Source: Mucilaginibacter sp.
Lineage (GTDB): Bacteria; Bacteroidota; Bacteroidia; Sphingobacteriales; Sphingobacteriaceae
DNA: 33,942 bases
Assembly (NCBI RefSeq): GCF_028287845.1
Contig: NZ_JAQBOW010000141.1
Location: 1-33,942 of the forward strand
Reading direction: 5' to 3'
Position 1 is the first letter of the stretch. Each line of letters opens with the position of its first letter. The notes beneath the pieces are model-generated. The model saw only the letters and a list, made by a program, of their open reading frames with translations. It was not told where the DNA came from and ran no database searches. Below, in pieces: positions 23,110 to 30,190 of this stretch. A program made the translations under genes and the position numbers.

Positions 23110-23138
23110 AAAAAAGCCTCCAATTTGGAGGCTTTTTT
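23110..23138 (+). terminator. Rho-independent terminator of efp
   Basis: The arms 23110-23121 and 23127-23138 pair over 12 bases (AAAAAAGCCTCC with GGAGGCTTTTTT) with a five-base loop, ending in a T run. It lies 26 bases behind the efp stop codon and would also work on the minus strand for lepB. Confidence 0.9.
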
Positions 23139-23152
23139 ATTTATAACCTTCT

Positions 23153-23263
23153 TTTGTCATTCTAAGCGATAACGAAGAATCTTATAAAACTGATAGTTAT
23201 ACAACGGACAGGCGACTACTTTGAAGGCGTATAAGATCCTTCGCTATCGCTCAGGATGACAAA
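23153..23263. repeat. Inverted intergenic repeat of the GTCATyCTnAGCGA type
   Basis: The arms 23153-23186 and 23230-23263 are complementary at 30 of 34 positions around a 43-base centre. The arm has the form GTCATCCTGAGCGATAGCGA, a repeat I recognise as very common between genes in Bacteroidota and some other phyla. The right arm touches the lepB stop codon at 23264. Confidence 0.75.
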
Positions 23264-24370
23264 TTAGTTAATCGGCCTCAATATCCTGTTCCACCTTATC
23301 TTGCTAAATATATTTTGAGTAGAATCTGTACTAAAAAACGTTAGCATGGCTTCACCAATTACATGGTCCTCGGGCACATATCCCCAAAATCTTGAATCTA
23401 ACGAATCATGGCGGTTATCGCCCATCATCCAGTAGTAATTCATTTTAAAGGTGTAGGTGTCTGCTTTCTTTCCGTTTATTAAAATATCTTTTCCGTTTAC
23501 GGCAACTTTGTTGTTTTCATACACCTCTATGGCCCTGCGGTACAGGATTAATGTCGAATCATTCAGCGGTATAGTCATACCTCTTTTAGGCAACGTTAAC
23601 GGTCCGAAATTATCCAGGTTCCATTTAAACTTTGGGTTGTGCGGGAATATCTCTGCATCATACAAACCTGCTTGCGCAATAACCGGCGTAATGCTTTTTA
23701 TATTGGAATAGCTTTTTAGTGTTGCCACGTTTGCGGTTGGTACTATCATTTCATAAGTGTCCGGTGCTAACTGCTGGCGAATTTCGATATGCAGGTCGGT
23801 CAATATCTGCGGATTAATATCCTTTCCATCGGTCACTACCGTATATGATGTTTGCTGCTTTTCTGCATTTGCCACCGGTTTGCCATTAATGTAAACCTGC
23901 GTGTTTACAATAGTTAATACATCACCGGGAATGCCCATGCAGCGTTTAATTAAGCAGGTGCGTTCATCAACGGGGAGGTTATATTGCGGGTCGGCTTCAT
24001 CGGGTTTGTTAAATACTACAATGTCGCGGTTTTTAATTGTACCAAATCCGGGCAGCCTAAAATAGGGCAGTTTAATAGCATCCCAATAAGTTTTAATGCC
24101 ATACAGGATAGGTTCTGTAAACGGAATTGACAAAGGTGTATTAGGCATCCGCGAACCATAACTAATTTTGCTCACAAACAAATAATCGCCGGTAAGCTGC
24201 GTGCCTTCCATCGAGCCGGAAGGAATAGCATAAGCCGAAAACAATAAGCCACGCATTATGGTAGAAACTACCAGTGCAAAAACTGCAGCATCAACCCACT
24301 CGCGGATTTTAGATTTTTTTGGCTTGTCGGTAACAGGGGTGTCCCATTTAAAATTGAACTTCCATTTCAT
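23264..24370 (-). CDS. lepB: Signal peptidase I
   Basis: Membrane-bound serine protease that cleaves signal peptides in the periplasm. A single N-terminal membrane segment (about 25-48) is followed by the catalytic serine S53 in AIPSGSMEGT, the catalytic lysine K142 in CLIKRCMGIPGD, and the conserved MMGDNRHDSLDSRFWG box near residue 315. At 368 residues it is longer than the E. coli-like core, as is common in Bacteroidota, with a large insert between boxes D and E (about 165-300). The ATG at 24370 gives the complete cytoplasmic tail. It is convergent with efp and divergent from gluQ. Confidence 0.95.
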   Translation of the reverse strand: MKWKFNFKWDTPVTDKPKKSKIREWVDAAVFALVVSTIMRGLLFSAYAIPSGSMEGTQLTGDYLFVSKISYGSRMPNTPLSIPFTEPILYGIKTYWDAIKLPYFRLPGFGTIKNRDIVVFNKPDEADPQYNLPVDERTCLIKRCMGIPGDVLTIVNTQVYINGKPVANAEKQQTSYTVVTDGKDINPQILTDLHIEIRQQLAPDTYEMIVPTANVATLKSYSNIKSITPVIAQAGLYDAEIFPHNPKFKWNLDNFGPLTLPKRGMTIPLNDSTLILYRRAIEVYENNKVAVNGKDILINGKKADTYTFKMNYYWMMGDNRHDSLDSRFWGYVPEDHVIGEAMLTFFSTDSTQNIFSKIRWNRILRPIN

Positions 24371-24456
24371 GAGCTTAAGTTTTGATACAAAACTTTGATG
24401 GCTGAGCAGGGGAAATGTTACAGATGGGCTAAAGATTTTTTATGTTTACAACATAG

Positions 24457-25332
24457 ATGCTGAATACACCCGTGCAACATTTTAATAAAACCCGCATAGC
24501 TCCAACTCCAAGTGGCTATTTACATTTGGGTAATGCGCTATCTTTTGCCCTAACTGCCGCGCTGGCACGCAAAACAGGTGCTAAAATATTGCTGCGCATA
24601 GATGATCTGGACCAGCAACGTGCTAACCTGCTTTATATACAGGATATTTTTGATACCCTCAATTTTTTAAATATTCCGTGGGATGAAGGCCCGCGCGATG
24701 TGGAAGAATATAAAAGCTCGTGGTCGCAATTACACCGGCTGGATAACTATAACATCGCGCTGAAGCAATTAGAACAACAAGGCGCTGTATTTGCCTGCCA
24801 ATGCTCGAGGGCGCAGCTACAGGGTAATATTTATCCTGGTACTTGCCGCAACAAAGCCATACCACTTGATACACCCCATACCGCCTGGCGATTATACACT
24901 GACGAAAAAGACTTATCCATCCACATCCTAAATGATGGTATAATAAAAACTAAGCTGCCGGATACCATGAAAGATTTTATTGTAAAAAAGAAAGACGGCT
25001 ATCCATCCTATCAATTAGCATCATTATTGGATGATTTACATTTTGGTGTTGACCTAATAGTGCGCGGTCAGGATCTTTACCCATCAACCATAGCGCAGCA
25101 TTATCTGGCCTCGGTTCTTCATAAAGAAACTTTTCAAAGTATTACCTTTCATCATCACCCGTTGTTAATGGAAAGCGGCGATAAAAAACTATCCAAATCT
25201 GCCGGGTCCACCTCTATAAAATATTTAAGGGAGCTGGGTAAAACCCCGGAAGATGTTTATGAGGAGATTGGGCGGATGTTAGGGATTGAAGAAGATTTAC
25301 GAAGTTTTACAAACTTCGTAAATCTGGTATAG
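24457..25332 (+). CDS. gluQ: Glutamyl-Q tRNA(Asp) synthetase
   Basis: A truncated glutamyl-tRNA-synthetase paralogue, lacking the anticodon-binding domain, that attaches glutamate to queuosine in tRNA-Asp. The HIGH-like motif is HLGN (23-26), preceded by RIAPTPSGY; the KMSKS-like motif is KLSKS (244-248). The zinc site typical of GluQRS is present as C114, C116, Y126 and C130. The final codons (from about 25293) are formed by a 15-base-pair palindrome, so the C-terminal residues look like a repeat-derived extension. It could also be called a glutamate-tRNA ligase family protein, but length and zinc site favour GluQ. Confidence 0.9.
   Translation: MLNTPVQHFNKTRIAPTPSGYLHLGNALSFALTAALARKTGAKILLRIDDLDQQRANLLYIQDIFDTLNFLNIPWDEGPRDVEEYKSSWSQLHRLDNYNIALKQLEQQGAVFACQCSRAQLQGNIYPGTCRNKAIPLDTPHTAWRLYTDEKDLSIHILNDGIIKTKLPDTMKDFIVKKKDGYPSYQLASLLDDLHFGVDLIVRGQDLYPSTIAQHYLASVLHKETFQSITFHHHPLLMESGDKKLSKSAGSTSIKYLRELGKTPEDVYEEIGRMLGIEEDLRSFTNFVNLV
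25293..25325. repeat. 15-bp perfect palindrome inside the end of gluQ
   Basis: The arms 25293-25307 and 25311-25325 (AGATTTACGAAGTTT and its complement) pair perfectly with a three-base TAC loop. The stem is entirely inside the coding sequence, seven bases before the end of the stop codon. It likely also acts as the transcription end of gluQ. Confidence 0.8.
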
Positions 25333-25650
25333 CAAGGGTGTTCAATTTTTAGTGAGTGGAATACCCGGAACACAGGCAAAATTGTGTCACTATATTATTC
25401 AGTTTATTGATTCGGCAAACGAATTACCTAACCGTTAAGCGGGTATTATATAATTTTAAAGTCCTGGCTATTTCTTGCAGGTCTTTTTTAGCTTTATCAT
25501 ATTCTTTTTTATTAGCCAATGGCCTATTAATTACCACATCTGATTAAAACAAATTATTGCAAGATATAGCTGGAAGACCTAAAACCCCCAATGTCATTTC
25601 TCCTCGTACCTCGTCGAAATGACATATAAATATACAGTGTAGTTCCCACA
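25333..25650. other. Intergenic region with a possible gene relic, no clear gene
   Basis: I see no convincing gene. On the minus strand 25424-25537 is a 37-codon frame starting at GTG, with a charged helix-like middle (KKEYDKAKKDLQEIARTLKL) preceded by a stop codon three codons upstream. It looks like the tail of a lost gene or chance. At 25591-25625 a small palindrome of the GTCATTTC type is present. No promoter is evident. Confidence 0.4.
25591..25625. repeat. Short GTCATTTC palindromic repeat
   Basis: The ends ATGTCATTTC (25591-25600) and GAAATGACAT (25616-25625) are perfect inverted copies around CTCGTACC-like sequence. On the minus strand it reads GTCATTTCGACGAGGTACGA, a form I recognise from dispersed intergenic repeats in many bacterial genomes; here only a shortened copy remains. 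Confidence 0.55.
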
Positions 25651-25652
25651 AA

Positions 25653-25678
25653 AAAGGGCATGGCAAACCATACCCTTT
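25653..25678 (-). terminator. Terminator of the nucleotidyltransferase module
   Basis: On the minus strand the arms (25668-25678 and 25653-25663) pair over 11 bases including one G:U wobble, with a four-base loop, followed by six T. It stands 19 bases behind the nucleotidyltransferase stop codon. The stem core AAAGGGTATGG is nearly the same as in the ahcY terminator. Confidence 0.85.
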
Positions 25679-25696
25679 CTATCTTTATTTGATCTA

Positions 25697-26152
25697 TTAT
25701 TGCCCTTTGTCTTTTTTAAGTGCCGCAATATCGCCCAGGTCTTTTTGCCGGCCCGAAGCTTCTTTATTCTGAATAAATTCAGCCACGTTAATAAAATTTA
25801 TACGCAATCCGTCAACTTCTCCTTCAATCTTGTTTAAATAAGCATCAGTAAATTCTACCCCCGAAATTGCGTTTAAAATATCTATTCGCAGCGGCGGATA
25901 TCCTAATTGGGTTACATAGTTTGTTTTGAGAAAATCAGCTTCCTCCAGGCCAAGGGAGCCAAAGCCAAATTCATTTAATACGGATACCAGTTTAACTGCA
26001 TTTTCCTGGCTGGGTTCGATCCAGATATCCAAATCGCCTGTATGTCTTGGCCGACCATGAAAAGCCAGTGCATGTGCGCCTACCACCATATATGCTACCT
26101 GGTGTTGATTTAGCAGTTCAATAAAATCTATAAAATCCTGCTCGAAAATCAT
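25697..26152 (-). CDS. MNT-like nucleotidyltransferase (AbiEii/DUF6036-like), putative toxin-antitoxin member
   Basis: A 151-residue nucleotidyltransferase of the polymerase-beta fold. The fold is shown by VVGAHALAFHGRPRHTGDLDIWI (about 23-45), with metal-binding D40 and D42, and a third aspartate D91 in LRIDIL. Near the C-terminus, KEASGRQKDLGDIAAL (130-145) matches the K-x(3)-R-x-K-D-x-x-D motif seen in AbiEii-type transferases, some of which act as toxins by modifying tRNA. The gene starts inside the stop of a 67-residue partner (four-base ATGA overlap), so the two are translationally coupled. A toxin-antitoxin role is inference; a plain nucleotide-modifying enzyme is the alternative. Confidence 0.8.
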   Translation of the reverse strand: MIFEQDFIDFIELLNQHQVAYMVVGAHALAFHGRPRHTGDLDIWIEPSQENAVKLVSVLNEFGFGSLGLEEADFLKTNYVTQLGYPPLRIDILNAISGVEFTDAYLNKIEGEVDGLRINFINVAEFIQNKEASGRQKDLGDIAALKKDKGQ

Positions 26153-26352
26153 ACATGTCGTTGATGAACAACCTTCTCTATCTTTTCAGGAAAAGATCTG
26201 TCGGCCCAGCTAAAGTAATTCTGTCTTAACCTTACAACCTCTGTAAGCCTTTCGCCCGGCGACTTGCTTAACCAAAACGCAACATCGGCCATATCTTCAT
26301 CTTCCATTTTTACATGGTTAACCACCATCGCAATTTTTCGATCAACTTTCAT
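26149..26352 (-). CDS. Small protein coupled to the nucleotidyltransferase
   Basis: A 67-residue protein beginning at ATG 26352 (MKVDRKIAMVVNHVKMEDED). The central part, DVAFWLSKSPGERLTEVVRLRQNYF (24-47), has the pattern W-x-S-x-S-P-x-E-R-L-x(5)-L-R that I associate with small proteins found immediately upstream of nucleotidyltransferase genes in several phyla; I know of no established function. The same frame is open further upstream into ahcY, but the ahcY terminator and a TATTTTTG promoter element lie between, so the short form is right. It overlaps the next gene by four bases. It may be the antitoxin or a chaperone-like partner of the transferase. Confidence 0.75.
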   Translation of the reverse strand: MKVDRKIAMVVNHVKMEDEDMADVAFWLSKSPGERLTEVVRLRQNYFSWADRSFPEKIEKVVHQRHV

Positions 26353-26385
26353 AAATGGAACAATTAAAATGGCATATAGCCTAAT

Positions 26386-26393
26386 CAAAAATA
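26386..26393 (-). promoter_or_regulatory. -7 promoter element of the small protein/nucleotidyltransferase module
   Basis: On the minus strand this reads TATTTTTG, an exact TAnnTTTG match, 33 bases before the start codon at 26352 and downstream of the ahcY terminator. It makes the two-gene module an independent transcription unit. No clear -33 TTG at ideal spacing. Confidence 0.4.
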
Positions 26394-26454
26394 CGCAAAA
26401 AGATGCGCTAATAAAAATTGTACCAATTTGATAAATCGGCTTAGCAAACAAAAA

Positions 26455-26486
26455 AAAAGGGCATGATCCTAAAACCATACCCTTTT
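26455..26486 (-). terminator. Terminator of ahcY
   Basis: On the minus strand the arms 26476-26486 and 26455-26465 pair over 11 bases including one G:U wobble, with a ten-base loop, followed by a run of T (the A run before 26459). It begins 18 bases behind the ahcY stop codon. Confidence 0.88.
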
Positions 26487-26503
26487 GAATTTTGACTTTA
26501 ACC

Positions 26504-27820
26504 TTAGTACCTGTAGTACTCCGGTTTAAACGGACCAGCAACCGGTACGCCGATGTAATCAGCCTGGTTTTGGTCAAGTTCTTCCAGCTCAACACCAATT
26601 TTAGCCAAGTGTAAACGGGCAACTTTTTCATCTAAGTGTTTTGGCAAAGTGTAAACCAAGTTTTCATAAGCACCGGCGTTTGTCCAAAGCTCTAATTGAG
26701 CTAAAGTTTGGTTAGTGAATGAGTTACTCATTACAAAGCTTGGGTGGCCAGTGGCACAACCTAAGTTAACCAAACGGCCTTCGGCTAAAACAATAACGTC
26801 GCTGCCGTCAATAGTATATTTATCAACCTGTGGTTTAATTTCTATTTTGGTTTTGCCATAAGCGCCGTTTAACCAGGCCATGTCAATCTCGTTATCAAAG
26901 TGACCGATGTTACAAACAATAGCTTTGTCTTTTAAGGCACGGAAGTGCTCTTCGCGAACAATGTTCATGTTACCTGTAGCGGTTACCACAATATCAGCCT
27001 CGGCAATAGCGGTGCTTAATTTCTTAACCTCAAAACCTTCCATAGCTGCCTGTAATGCGCAGATAGGGTCAATTTCTGTAACTATAACACGTACACCCGC
27101 ATTGCGCAATGAGTCAGCAGAGCCTTTACCCACATCGCCATAACCGCAAACAACGCCAACTTTACCGGCCATCATCACGTCGGTAGCACGGCGTATAGCG
27201 TCAACCAGCGATTCGCGGCAGCCATATTTGTTATCGAATTTTGATTTGGTTACAGAGTCGTTAATATTTATAGCCGGAATTGGCAAAGTTCCCGCTTTCA
27301 CACGCTCATATAAACGGTGAACACCGGTTGTAGTTTCTTCTGATAAACCTTTAATACCTGCAACTAATTCAGGGTAACGGTCAAATACCATATTGGTTAA
27401 ATCGCCGCCATCGTCTAATATCATGTTTAATGGTTTGCGGTCCTCGCCAAAAAACAAGGTTTGCTCAATGCACCAGTCAAAATCAACCTCGTTTAAACCT
27501 TTCCAGGCATAAACAGATACACCCGCAGCGGCGATAGCTGCAGCAGCATGATCTTGGGTTGAAAAAATGTTACATGATGACCAGGTAACTTCGGCACCCA
27601 GCTCAACCAATGTTTCAATTAAAACAGCAGTTTGGATGGTCATGTGCAGGCAGCCTGCAATGCGTGCGCCTTTTAATGGTTTTGAAGCACCGAATTCATG
27701 GCGCAATGCCATTAAGCCCGGCATTTCTGCTTCGGCTAATCCAATTTCTTTGCGGCCCCATTCGGCTAATGAAAAGTCTTTAACTTTGTACTTGGTGTAA
27801 GCGGTCTCTACTGATGACAT
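26504..27820 (-). CDS. ahcY: Adenosylhomocysteinase
   Basis: Splits S-adenosylhomocysteine into adenosine and homocysteine with bound NAD, keeping methylation reactions running. The 438-residue protein (ATG at 27820, [16 protein letters not shown]) has the substrate segment [15 protein letters not shown], the active-site region [14 protein letters not shown] (about 187-200) and the NAD-binding [16 protein letters not shown] (about 223-238), and ends in the conserved [10 protein letters not shown]. An in-frame extension to 27856 is unlikely because it adds unrelated residues and overlaps the transcript start region. A good promoter with both elements lies 22 bases upstream. No SAM or SAH riboswitch fold was seen in the short leader. 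Confidence 0.97.
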   Translation of the reverse strand: MSSVETAYTKYKVKDFSLAEWGRKEIGLAEAEMPGLMALRHEFGASKPLKGARIAGCLHMTIQTAVLIETLVELGAEVTWSSCNIFSTQDHAAAAIAAAGVSVYAWKGLNEVDFDWCIEQTLFFGEDRKPLNMILDDGGDLTNMVFDRYPELVAGIKGLSEETTTGVHRLYERVKAGTLPIPAININDSVTKSKFDNKYGCRESLVDAIRRATDVMMAGKVGVVCGYGDVGKGSADSLRNAGVRVIVTEIDPICALQAAMEGFEVKKLSTAIAEADIVVTATGNMNIVREEHFRALKDKAIVCNIGHFDNEIDMAWLNGAYGKTKIEIKPQVDKYTIDGSDVIVLAEGRLVNLGCATGHPSFVMSNSFTNQTLAQLELWTNAGAYENLVYTLPKHLDEKVARLHLAKIGVELEELDQNQADYIGVPVAGPFKPEYYRY

Positions 27821-27842
27821 AGCGTTTTGTTTTTTTGAAATG

Positions 27843-27873
27843 CAAAAATAATACATTCTATTGTTAAAGCAAA
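27843..27873 (-). promoter_or_regulatory. Complete Bacteroidota-type promoter of ahcY
   Basis: On the minus strand, TTTG (27873-27870) is followed by a 19-base spacer and TATTTTTG (27850-27843). Both elements and the spacing agree with the -33/-7 consensus of the phylum. The start codon is at 27820. This is the best complete promoter in the window. Confidence 0.65.
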
Positions 27874-28319
27874 ATGCTAAAGCGTTCGGAATGCGATTAT
27901 TGCGGGGCCATTGGTGGTTATGGCGTTTCCTTCGGGTCAGGCTTTCCGCTCATACGCTATGGGCCTTAGGCTCAGGGCAGGTATCCGCTCCAATCCTTAA
28001 CGTGTTTACTCACCCATCATCGCTTCGCCCAATCACCCTCTTTTCGGCAAGCTGCAACGCAATTAAGTTAAATATCTTATAATCAATTATTTATGTTTCT
28101 TTATTGTGATGCATTCTTTTGCATTTAATTGGCAATTATCTAAAAGCCAGTGCAGGTGGGTTCAGGTAGGACCAGATGGGTTCAGGTAGGTTCAAGGCAG
28201 ACCGTGTTGGCAGCATATAACCATCCTGCCCTAAAAGTGGAAGGATTTGCGATTAGCTAGCGGTGGCAAACCAATCCTAATAAGTGCCGCGGGTGAGTAA
28301 ACGGCACGCGTTTACGCGC
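27874..28319. other. Repeat-rich intergenic region between ahcY and bactofilin
   Basis: I see no gene here. The region contains a GC-rich element at about 27899-28003 (GGCGTTTCCTTCGGGTCAGG near its left end, CCGCTCCAATCC and TTAACGTG at its right end) that resembles a dispersed repeat known between genes in Bacteroidota. Five decamer units of a G-rich tandem repeat follow at 28151-28200. At 28292-28310 the sequence GTAAAC, a seven-base loop and GTTTAC could form a small hairpin ending the bactofilin transcript. Confidence 0.5.
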
Positions 28320-28691
28320 CTACGCTTTAACCTTTGCAGATGCCATAGCCAAATGGCCATTATAAACACCGCCGGTTTCAACCAATAGTGTACCAGTTTC
28401 AATATCGCCGGTAATTTTGCCGGTGCCTTTTATTTCTAAAGATTGTACGGTAATGTTACCATTTAACGTACCATATACAATCATTTCTTTAGTAGTTACA
28501 GTGCCCTGTACAAGACCTGTTTCGCCTAATATTAAACCTTCGTCAACATATACATCGCCGGTTACCTGACCATCAATACGTGCAAAGGCCGGGGCCCTCA
28601 CGTTGCCGGTAATTACACTTCCTTCGCTTATTAATGTTGATATGGCCTGCAAATCAAGCGCTACTTTATTTTTTTTTGAAAAAACACCCAT
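28320..28691 (-). CDS. Bactofilin (polymer-forming cytoskeletal protein)
   Basis: A 123-residue protein with the bactofilin core (about 18-112): regular right-handed beta-helix repeats such as SVITGNVRAPAFARIDGQVTG and MIVYGTLNGNITV, flanked by short unstructured tails (MGVFSKKNKVALDL at the start). Bactofilins polymerise without nucleotide and form scaffolds at the membrane for cell-wall enzymes. The gene lies 31 bases behind an M23 peptidase gene on the same strand, a pairing known from other bacteria in which the bactofilin places the peptidase. The second gene in the operon is thus the scaffold. Confidence 0.93.
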   Translation of the reverse strand: MGVFSKKNKVALDLQAISTLISEGSVITGNVRAPAFARIDGQVTGDVYVDEGLILGETGLVQGTVTTKEMIVYGTLNGNITVQSLEIKGTGKITGDIETGTLLVETGGVYNGHLAMASAKVKA

Positions 28692-28722
28692 TACCCGCCT
28701 TATAGATAGATATAGAAAATTA

Positions 28723-29589
28723 TTAATTATTTAAGGTTAAAAATTTAACCGGATTTATTGGCTTTCCATTTTGCCTTACCTCGTAGTGTAAATGCGCCCC
28801 TGTTGAATGCCCTGTTGAACCTACCTCACCTACCTTATCGCCTACAGAAACCTCCTGGCCAACTTTAACCGTTATACGTGATAAATGGCCGTATAAGGTT
28901 TCAAATCCATTTGCATGTGCTACACGCACACAGTTACCATAGCCGCCGTTCCAACCGGCAGAAACTACCCTGCCATTGGCTGTACATTTGGCCACATCGC
29001 CCGTGTTACCCTTAAAATCAATACCCGGATGAAACTCGGCATGTGCCTCATTGAAAGGATCGCTCCTATAACCAAAACTCGATGTCATGGAACTTATCCG
29101 CGGATAGCCCATCGGAGTAAAAGCAACTGAATTTACTATATGTGTCAGGTAATCATTATAGGCCGATAATACCTCTTTATCAGAAAGCTTTGTGCCTTCG
29201 GCGTTAGCATCACCCCCAACTGCTTTGGTTGAAAAACCTTTTAACCCGCGTTTTCTTAAATAATCATTAATGTTTTTTAATTTACCTTCAATAGCCTGTA
29301 TGTATGATTGTGCAGAGTTTTTTTCACTTTGTTTTTGAAGAGCAATAGGTATCTGGCCCTTCAAGCTTACAATTTGCGAGAGTAATAATTGTTTTTCAAC
29401 TTCCTGCTGCGCGTTTCTGTTATTCAAAAAAGCGATTGATCCTATCAATAAAGCAAGTACAGAGAACAAACCTATTGCATAATATTTGAGGCGGGTTATG
29501 TGCATTGTTTTTATCTGAAACGTTTTTGTACCCTGTTTATTTTTACTTAAAATAACAATTGTACTAACATCTTTGGCGTTCACTTTCAT
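28723..29589 (-). CDS. Membrane-anchored M23 (LytM) peptidase linked to bactofilin
   Basis: A 288-residue cell-wall endopeptidase. A short cytoplasmic part (1-33) precedes a membrane helix (about 36-54), then a coiled-coil stretch (about 58-115) and the LytM domain (about 165-285). The zinc ligands are H187 and D191 (HPGIDF) and H268 in HLHYE, with H235 (YGHLS) and H266 as catalytic partners. All required residues are present, so it should be active, cutting peptide bridges of peptidoglycan. The cytoplasmic tail could contact the bactofilin encoded 31 bases downstream (inference from context and from known bactofilin-M23 pairs). Confidence 0.93.
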   Translation of the reverse strand: MKVNAKDVSTIVILSKNKQGTKTFQIKTMHITRLKYYAIGLFSVLALLIGSIAFLNNRNAQQEVEKQLLLSQIVSLKGQIPIALQKQSEKNSAQSYIQAIEGKLKNINDYLRKRGLKGFSTKAVGGDANAEGTKLSDKEVLSAYNDYLTHIVNSVAFTPMGYPRISSMTSSFGYRSDPFNEAHAEFHPGIDFKGNTGDVAKCTANGRVVSAGWNGGYGNCVRVAHANGFETLYGHLSRITVKVGQEVSVGDKVGEVGSTGHSTGAHLHYEVRQNGKPINPVKFLTLNN

Positions 29590-29740
29590 TTACTCTAATT
29601 GCGATTAGGGTCTGCAATTTATAAAATGCAGCTAATAAATCAATATTAAATTTAAACACACTAACGCTCAAGTAGCATTCATCATTGTCAGCATGATGTT
29701 ATTATTACGAATTTAACGCGCTAACTGTTGCCCTAATTGT

Positions 29741-29748
29741 TATTTTTG
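29741..29748 (+). promoter_or_regulatory. -7 promoter element of the bacilliredoxin gene
   Basis: TATTTTTG is an exact TAnnTTTG match, 27 bases before the start codon at 29776. A TTG at 29728-29730 is too close to be a normal -33 element. Confidence 0.4.
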
Positions 29749-29775
29749 TATAATAAAAATTGAAAAAGACACATT

Positions 29776-30189
29776 ATGATGTATCCAGAATATTTAGTTA
29801 CCCCTATGCGGGAAGATCTGACCAAGGTTGGTTTTGAAGAATTAAAAGATGCCGAGGCGGTGAAAAATGCCATTGAAAGCGAAGGAACCGTATTTGTAAT
29901 GGTAAATTCTGTTTGCGGTTGCGCTGCTGCCAACGCGCGCCCGGCCGCTAAAATTGCTACACAAAGCGCAAAACATCCTGATAAATTTGTAACTGTGTTT
30001 GCCGGAATGGAAAAAGAAGCTGTTGATAGCGCACGTAACTATATGTTGCCTTATCCGCCGTCATCACCTGCTATGGCGTTGTTTAAAGATGGCAAACTGG
30101 TACACATGATAGAACGCCATCAAATTGAAGGGCGCCCGGCGCAAATGATAGCAGATAATTTGATCGGTGCATTTGAGCAGTATTGCTAG
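29776..30189 (+). CDS. BrxA/BrxB-family bacilliredoxin
   Basis: A 137-residue thioredoxin-like protein of the YphP/YqiW family with the diagnostic CGC motif (C47 and C49 in VNSVCGCAAANARPA). In Firmicutes such proteins remove bacillithiol from oxidised cysteines; Bacteroidota of this group are also reported or presumed to use bacillithiol, which I take as general knowledge and not from this sequence. A cysteine is also the last residue (EQYC). Two adjacent ATG codons (29776 and 29779) could both serve. It is monocistronic, with its own promoter element and a strong terminator. Confidence 0.92.
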   Translation: MMYPEYLVTPMREDLTKVGFEELKDAEAVKNAIESEGTVFVMVNSVCGCAAANARPAAKIATQSAKHPDKFVTVFAGMEKEAVDSARNYMLPYPPSSPAMALFKDGKLVHMIERHQIEGRPAQMIADNLIGAFEQYC

Positions 30190-30190
30190 T

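Noticed and set aside
26353..26631. Upstream extension of the 67-residue small protein to 160 residues
   Set aside because: It would overlap the ahcY 3' end and run through the ahcY terminator and a promoter element; the extra residues have no family pattern.
27821..27842. SAM or SAH riboswitch in the ahcY leader
   Set aside because: The predicted leader is only about 20 bases from promoter to start codon and contains no pairing of the needed size.
28154..28255. Short plus-strand frame across the decamer repeat encoding a repetitive peptide
   Set aside because: Only 30-odd codons without a proper start; the apparent peptide repeat follows from the DNA repeat.
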